This document shows, piece by piece, positions 58,216 to 64,000 of a DNA stretch of 64,000 nt. Below the pieces are notes generated by a model. It saw nothing but the letters and a program-made list of their open reading frames with translations, made no database searches and was not told the DNA's origin. Location: assembly GCA_947034895.1 (NCBI GenBank), contig OX344764.1:55533348-55597347 (forward strand), given 5' to 3'. The position numbers were made by a program, and so were the translations under genes. Within the stretch, counting starts at the first letter, position 1, and every line of letters starts with the position of its first letter. The stretch comes from Rhytidiadelphus loreus. Its lineage: Eukaryota; Streptophyta; Bryopsida; Hypnales; Hylocomiaceae.

Positions 58216-58402
58216 ATTAATTTAAAAATTTAAAAATAAAAAAATTAATTGACCAAATTAACAAAACAGTAACAAAAAAATCAACACTTTCTTGTTTCAT
58301 AGTGTCCAAGTCAACACGTCCAAATCAACAAAAAATGAACTAATAAAATCAACACTTTCTTGTCTATTTTTTGTTGATTTGGACGCAAATTTTCTACTAG
58401 AG

Positions 58403-59214
58403 AATCCACAATTCATGGCGGCAACTGCAACGATCAAATTTTCGACAAGTACTTCAAATACACTAAAAAATACTTTTGTACTAAAAAGACGTAGAAAGAA
58501 GCAAAAAAAATTTGGATGAATATAAAAAAATTTGCAAATTTTGATGCGAAGCCATTCTAGAACTAAGTGCAGGCATCCATAATCAAAATTCGATTTACGG
58601 AAAACGTACTTTTCGAGAAAGTTATTCCTTACCAAAAAATCAGTAGTATTTTTGTAGATAGTTGCCAAATATGTGATGTAGTTAGGAATTTGAATGCAGA
58701 TTCAGATAGAGGAAACTTTGTTGTTTTCTGTGATAAAAAAAAGTAGAAAAAGAGTTCTTCAAGGCCCTGAATTTTGTACTTTTCTGTGATTTGTAGTACT
58801 GTGACATTTTAGTAGTCATCTAAAAAAGTACTTATTTAACAACATGAAATAAGCTTTTAAGCGAATTCAAAAATGCTCCAAGATAATTAACATATATAGT
58901 CTGTAGGAAAATAATATGAGAGTCTGAAAAAAGACTTTTAAGCTCAAGTATTACAAAGTATAAAAATATGTTTACTACAGATTTTGTATTGTGACCTCAA
59001 AAGTACAAGAGTCTAGTGTACTTCCACCCATGAACAAAAATTTGTTAAACCATTTTGTAAACTTGTGCTCAAATCAACAAAAAAAATGTAAAAACGGTCA
59101 TTGTAGTACCCAAATCAACAAGTTTTTGATGATTTTTTGTTGATTTGGACATAATTTTTGTCGTAGCACAAGAAAGCACAATTGTCCTAGTAAGCGTTTA
59201 AAAATGACTAAAAA
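58403..59214. other. AT-rich spacer, no gene seen
   Basis: No coding pattern. Words like CAAATCAACAAAAAA and TTTTTGTTGATTTGGAC (59080-59150) suggest a remnant of another composite CACTA end. GTACTTTTCTGTGATTTGTAGTACT-like repeats lie near 58780. The region does not continue the HGKG-family gene in any frame. Confidence 0.45.
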
Positions 59215-62060
59215 CACTTTTAGGATGACTCGTGTATCGTTCCCTAGAGATTTATCCGTAGTTTCCTAAAGTTGACCGGATTAGGATGCGGAAGCCCACA
59301 AAAACACACTATAACCGGATTTAAGACCGGAAATGGTTTACACTTGCCAACTGTCACTAAACCTTTTTCCTCTCAAATCCCACAACCCAAACACCATCTC
59401 GAAACAAGGAGGAGTGTCATAATCCTGTTCTTCTCCCTATCCGAAAAAATAAAAGAATGTCTAGCTAGATATATACGGAACCGGAAGGAGTGTCATAATC
59501 CTGTTCCTCTTCCGGGTCTAGATCCGTATCTAGCAATCTTCTGTAACCAAAATATGAAGTTTAACCTCTATCTCAGAGGGGTCTGCTCTTGGGGTTCTGG
59601 AAGGACACGTAAATCCTACCCTTCAATGTTTTAGAGTGATTGAAGTTCTACTTTAAACAACAAAACACAAGACAAACTCTAGATAGCAATTATTCCCTCA
59701 CAACTGATCCGGATGTGGATCTAGTCCAACAGGTCACGCAAGGAATCCTCACCAACCTCTCAATACTACAACGACAGATTCTACCCAAACCCGGATCCCT
59801 AAGTAGAGCTTGGAACCGGATAACTGAAAGATTCAAAATACTAGTTTGATTCCTCTTTCCGGGTACAGCAGGACCTCTCAACTCTTTAATTGACCCAAGA
59901 CTGGTCGCTACCAGATCTCACCCAACCTAGGAGTGGCTATCCCACACGGAAGTTCCTAAGGCAATCAGATGATACTCAAATTCCCTCCAATACACGCAAT
60001 CCTCTTACCAACCCACTTTAATTCCCGGAATCGGATTCAAACAGAATCCGAGGACGCACTTTTATTCTCTATCCCTACAAATACAGCTACCTTGGCCAAG
60101 TGATGATTCAACACCCCAAGCCTTCTAGCACAATACCAAGACTTTTCAGACTTTAGCACATGATAGAATGGAAATCTGAAGTTTTGCATAAAGGAAATAA
60201 AAACAAAAGTGAAATGATGCCCCTGGCTACCAACCAAGGTCTGCCCCTAAATACCAACCCAAGGGAAACCTTAAAGGTTCCCAGGGAATAAAGCAAAGGA
60301 CAGGAGAATGACAGGTGTCATTCCTTATCCACCACCCGTTGACTTCCTACCACGCGGCAGATTCCGCAAAAAGTGGATCTCAGATCCGAAAAATACGGAT
60401 CCGGATGTCTAAGTGCATCCAACTCAAAAGTAGCTAACTAGTAGCTTCTTACCTACCAAAAACTTAGATTTTCGATCCACTGACCTACGCCTAACTATGA
60501 AATTTCCTACCTACTTCTTAGACCGCTTAGGAGAAGGTTCCTCTCCTTATCATCCTTTGGAATCACCAGGTAGACGGTCTTAAACTTCAGATTTACAAAG
60601 CCACTCCCCTCCGCCTTCGCCATAGCCCTCAGAGGTAGTACTCACACTCCAACCTTACTCTCTCAGCTCAAAAATTCTTCCTCAAACAATCAATTTCTTT
60701 CCTCACGACAGGATCCGGAAACAAGGAACTCCTTCCTCCAAACTCTAAGCTCTCTGCTTTGCGCGCTCCAGGAGAATGAGAAACAAGAAATGAGAGTATG
60801 GGGTGTAACCCCTGGCCCTTCCACTATAAGAAAACAGAGTTTTTTTTATGTTGCAAAAAACATGGGATGGCGTCTTTTTTGACGCGGAAGTAATCAACGT
60901 AGATGTCTCCTAAAATCCATTATAACTGACTAGCAAAAAACGCGTAACAAACATGCTAAAACGTGTCCGATTTTGGCATGTTTTTTGTTAACATCAAGAA
61001 GAACGTGTGTTTTTCAGCTTCAAAAAACAAGCCACTTGGAAGACACGTCAGCGACACGTCACCTATTTTTGGCGAGCAATGCCACGTGTGAAATTTTTCA
61101 TCCATCCGGTCAGACCATTTTTGTATCATTTGAAATTTTATTGGTGTTTTCTAAGACGTCAAATTAGACGTTTTTTGAAACATCAATTGGTACATATAAC
61201 ATATCCTATCTATAAAATGAAGATAAATTTTAAAAAAAAAAAAAATGTCAAATTCAACAAAAATTTAAAAAAACTTACCATTTACCTTCAAGTAAATTTC
61301 TGATGGTAAAATGAAGGAATTTCTTCATTAAAATTTAGTGAAAATGAAGGATTTCAAGGTTTTACTTATATTCTTTCTCTGCCTATAGAGAGACAAACGA
61401 TATGGGATAAGTAAAAAAGGGGATGTACAATGAATTACGTTTTTTTGGACGTTCCTGCAAATGTCTTCAAAGACGTAAACATCTCACTTGACATCTTTGC
61501 CTTCTGCCCGAATTGCATTTTTTACCGGCGGTCAATACTCTATCGCTGACCGCGCTAACTTTTGCAAGTGCAAATTGTAATTAATTTTGACATGGACAAA
61601 GTTGTTGTAAGTGGTGTTTTTTGGCATGTCTTCAAAGATGTACATGTCTCATTTGACATTTGGCGTTCTAATGTTTACAATGCCATGTCTGTATAGACGT
61701 CAAAAAAAATTTGCACGACTACGTACATGAACTTGAAAACGCAGAACGTCTCAAAAAACATGTGCCGTTCTGTGGCTAACTCACCAAAAACGCAGTTTTC
61801 TTATAGTGTTCTCTTTCCCGTTCCAGCTCCACACCGTTAGGTCTGGCCATTTGGCCGAATAGCCGTTCTCGCGGAAAACTTGGAAAATCTGACCGTTGAA
61901 CGGTCCTCTGTCATTTTCGAGGAATCCGTTGGGCCCAGGAATTGTCCAACTGGATGCCGATAACGTTTCCATTGCCTCCCAATACGTCTCCGGTTCTCAC
62001 TCCGGTCTTTCTGATGATCCATAAGTGGAATCCAGGTTGCTCATCCGGTTCCGGTTTCTT
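59215..62060. mobile_element. CCGGA-rich element, copy 2 (partial), split by a CACTA element
   Basis: The left end GATGACTCGTGTATCGTTCCC resembles the left end of copy 1. Repeated CCGGA/TCCGGAT words mark 59270-60780 and 61810-62060, whereas the interruption at 60822-61808 lacks them. Short open frames show no gag-like domain, so this copy holds mainly non-coding flanks or is deleted. It ends near 62060, where composition changes. The right end is uncertain. Confidence 0.5.
60822..61808. mobile_element. CACTA transposon, non-autonomous (987 bp)
   Basis: The left end CACTATAAGAAAACAGAG and right end CGCAGTTTTCTTATAGTG are inverted copies with two mismatches. The 3-bp duplication TTC flanks it (60819-60821, 61809-61811). 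Inside, direct repeats carry GTCTTCAAAGACGT and ACATCTCACTTGACAT (61460-61500 and 61625-61665). No transposase is encoded. The host sequence is continuous across it. Confidence 0.9.
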
Positions 62061-62439
62061 GGCAGACTAGAAAACTTAAGAGTTTCCTTAACTAAATTAT
62101 CTATTTAGTTTCACTACCCTATTGACTAAGCCTTAATTTTGATCAAATATTCAACTTCTCCTCTTTGAAACGAAAAAAATGTATCAAGACTTATCCCTTT
62201 ATCTGGATTTTTTAGTAACTATTTCCTATTTCCATTTTCAGGTTCCCACAATTTTCTACTAATGAAGCATGACTATTAAGACAGAAATTGAAGATAGAAG
62301 CCACACAAAAGTGTGAGGATCCCAAGTAAGGCCATGTCCAGCTAGTTGAACCACACCATGATCGAATGAAATTTCCAGCGGATCCTAATGAATTTGCTAA
62401 AAATACAGAAGCCGAACAAGCATATATCACTCAAAGCTT
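62061..62439. other. spacer with a weak minus-strand coding hint
   Basis: AT-rich at first. In 62230-62430 the minus strand has protein-like stretches in two frames (for example FDHGVVQLAGHGLTWDP), but stops and frame changes prevent a gene call. Confidence 0.3.
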
Positions 62440-62892
62440 GTAAGCATAACTATAAAAAACTTACGCTTTCTAATTTCAAACAAACTAGTTCCTTGAACGA
62501 TCACGGTGTTAGATCCTCCCTTTAGTTTTCAAGTCCTACGAAATCTGTTGCTTGGAACGATCTTCCGGCGGTTTAGGAAACCAACTCATTCTAGTCTTTT
62601 TGAATCAGTTGGTTGAGACAACCTTCTTGTTACATCGTCAATACACTCAGCCATTGACAAGCTAAGTAGCCTCCTCAATTATTGTCAAAATCAAACACTG
62701 CCTACAAGGGTTGGAAACCAGATACGGAAAATTACATAATTTCAAATGACAAGTGAATTGCTAAAGTAAAAGATAATGGATATACAGACCTGAGTGTTCT
62801 CGGAAGATGTGTCTTCAAATCCAGGATCTTCCTCTCCTAGTCTCGGAAATAGAACTTCATCACGCGCGCTCCGCCGTGTATATCTCACCATA
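62440..62892 (-). pseudogene. possible exon relics of an unknown gene
   Basis: From ATG at 62892 on the minus strand, MVRYTRRSARDEVLFPRLG continues through EEDPGFEDTSSENTQ to a donor-like CAG|GTCTGT near 62790. Further down, a second open piece reads SMAECIDDVTRRLSQPTDSKR and then, after stops, VGFLNRRKIVPSNRFRRT and KGGSNTVIVQGTSLFEIRK. Composition differs from the AT-rich background and the pieces look protein-like. No family was recognised and two stops interrupt the second piece, so this is probably a decayed or mis-split gene. Confidence 0.3.
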
Positions 62893-64000
62893 GTGTTGCG
62901 TGGGAGCTGCAGAGAACACAGAAGCATGAGAATGAAGATGCTAACTTCAAGGATGGGAATTGGTGTTATTTGTATCTCAGTGAGTAGATTCCACTATTGC
63001 AGATCCAGAAAATATAGCGGCTCATGACTTCTTTGGAAGCTTGTTGATAATTGATGCTCAGTGAAGCAAAATTTCTGCAATTCTCCTGGATTCACAGTTA
63101 GTAGAAGCACGATGACTTGCTAAATTATGCCATTTTTGAATTGTTGCTTTATTCCTAAAGAGACAAAAAATCTGAATTAAATTCACTCTCTTTGGCTCTA
63201 CTTTTGAGTTGTAGCACTACCAAGAAAGTCGGGTCCTTTAATTCAAATCATGTGGTGCAGGTGAGTGGGAGCAGGAGTAGGTCCAAGTGTTGCATGTCGA
63301 ATCTTGCGGTCAAGCTCAGTGACATCAAGGTAATATTGATGGTGCAGGTCGGCGCCAACAGGCCAAAATTTATGGCGCTAGTTGGCGGAAAGTCAGCGCA
63401 AGTTGGTTAAAGGCAACGGCGAATAAAATAATGAGTGAGGATATTCTAGATTTTAGGACTTCATAGAATGTCAAATACCGTGATCAGCCACGTTGATCAA
63501 CCTTAATAGAGATAGCCTTTCATTAGAGACATTGCTTACGTTAGTTACGTATCTTCATTAATTTATTTGTTATTGCAATACGGCCATAACCTCTTTCCAT
63601 TTCTAACTATTAATATAAGAAGGAATGTTGTGATCCAAAGTACTTCATTACATTAAAGAATCTTGCAAGGAAGACCAATGCTCTCTCAGAGTTTGTACTA
63701 TTGTGCTTCAGTTCTTCATGTGCAAGAATGAATGCATGATTTTTGGAAGGAGTATTCCTAACAGAAACATGCACTAATCGGAAAGAGGACCCCACTAGCT
63801 TCTTTGCCAAATGCCAGCCAAAAGTGTCTTTAGCACAATGATAACTAAACTATTCTCAATTCCAACCAAATAGGTATTTAGTACAAAGAATATTAGAACA
63901 TTTTTAAGAATGTTGTTAATATCTTCAGTCACTATTGAAATAACAAATTCTAGGATTTTGATTATGTATGGCATGAAGTATGATATATTCAATATAGAAT
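62893..64000. other. right-edge DNA, no gene supported
   Basis: A balanced-composition patch at 63200-63420 has short open frames without a recognisable product; it could be upstream sequence of the minus-strand exon candidates. 63430-64000 is AT-rich with nothing identified. Confidence 0.35.

Larger units (their letters stand above)
56633..58402. mobile_element. composite non-autonomous CACTA-like element (1.8 kb)
   Basis: The left end CACTAGTAGAAAATGATGTCC, followed by AGATCAACAAAAAAT, matches the inverted right end (ATTTTTTGTTGATTTGGACG...TTTTCTACTAGAG). Contents in order: three 112-bp tandem units (GTTGATTTGGCACAAG at 56721, 56833, 56945), foldback copy 3, foldback copy 4 with a CACTA hairpin inside, a SINE-like unit, and the right terminal repeat. 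No coding capacity and no clear 3-bp duplication (CAT on the left, AAT on the right). It interrupts the HGKG-family gene. A truncated relative is at 28455-29187. Confidence 0.7.

Noticed and set aside
1..64000. CRISPR arrays, bacterial operons, ribosomal RNA genes, organelle genes
   Set aside because: No regular spacer-repeat arrays, polycistronic layouts or conserved rRNA/organelle sequence seen.

Overview
The window looks like nuclear DNA from a large, repeat-dominated land-plant genome. Evidence for this: a plant-type cytochrome P450 with GT/AG introns, a SUVR-type SET-domain exon pair, a plant L1-type LINE, CACTA elements with 3-bp target duplications, two very long solo LTRs and many small inverted-repeat elements. 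I cannot name the species. The repeat load and protein families would suit a fern, lycophyte, bryophyte or gymnosperm; that is inference only. Most of the DNA is AT-rich. The hydrolase exon at the left edge, the first P450 exon and the CCGGA-rich elements are the GC-rich islands.

Layout. 1-451: 3' end of an alpha/beta-hydrolase gene, the only coding piece without visible damage, followed by a 57-bp tandem repeat. 1050-7000: gene-poor DNA with three small terminal-inverted-repeat elements and a foldback hairpin. About 7030-18510: an L1-type LINE (ORF1 with zinc knuckle; ORF2 with endonuclease, reverse transcriptase and a 3' zinc-knuckle region), decayed by nonsense codons and split by a 4.1-kb solo LTR (10191-14298, duplication GGCAT). 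That LTR carries a TTAA-flanked element. 18520-21890: a four-exon P450 pseudogene starting right after the LINE 3' end. 21900-34600: AT-rich, almost gene-free DNA with a long-inverted-repeat element, a truncated composite CACTA, a SINE-like unit, minisatellites and a near-perfect CACTA hairpin. 35395-40343: a spliced, decayed gene for a coiled-coil/RING-like protein. 40345-49100: a CCGGA-rich element with a minus-strand gag-like gene, whose frame is interrupted by a 5.2-kb element with TGCA flanks. 49261-50158: SUVR-like SET pseudogene. 50265-54669: second solo LTR of the same family (4.4 kb, duplication CTTGT). 55596-56632: minus-strand pseudogene with a DGCSAQFK...HGKGEWDG signature, cut by a 1.8-kb composite CACTA element (56633-58402) holding two foldbacks, a CACTA hairpin and a SINE-like tRNA unit. 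About 59215-62060: a second CCGGA-rich element carrying a 987-bp CACTA (duplication TTC). 62440-62892: weak minus-strand exon candidates.

The genes do not form a pathway; the window is a nested record of insertions. Insertion order can be read from reading frames that become continuous once the nested element is removed: LINE before solo LTR before TTAA element; gag-like element before TGCA element; foldback before CACTA hairpin. Nearly every coding relic carries in-frame stops, and most are TAG, as expected if methylated CAG sites have mutated to TAG. I found no clear new defence-like or metabolic system. The least familiar material is the spliced RING-like gene, the gag-like gene of the CCGGA-rich element, and the composite CACTA carrying a Pol III-type promoter.
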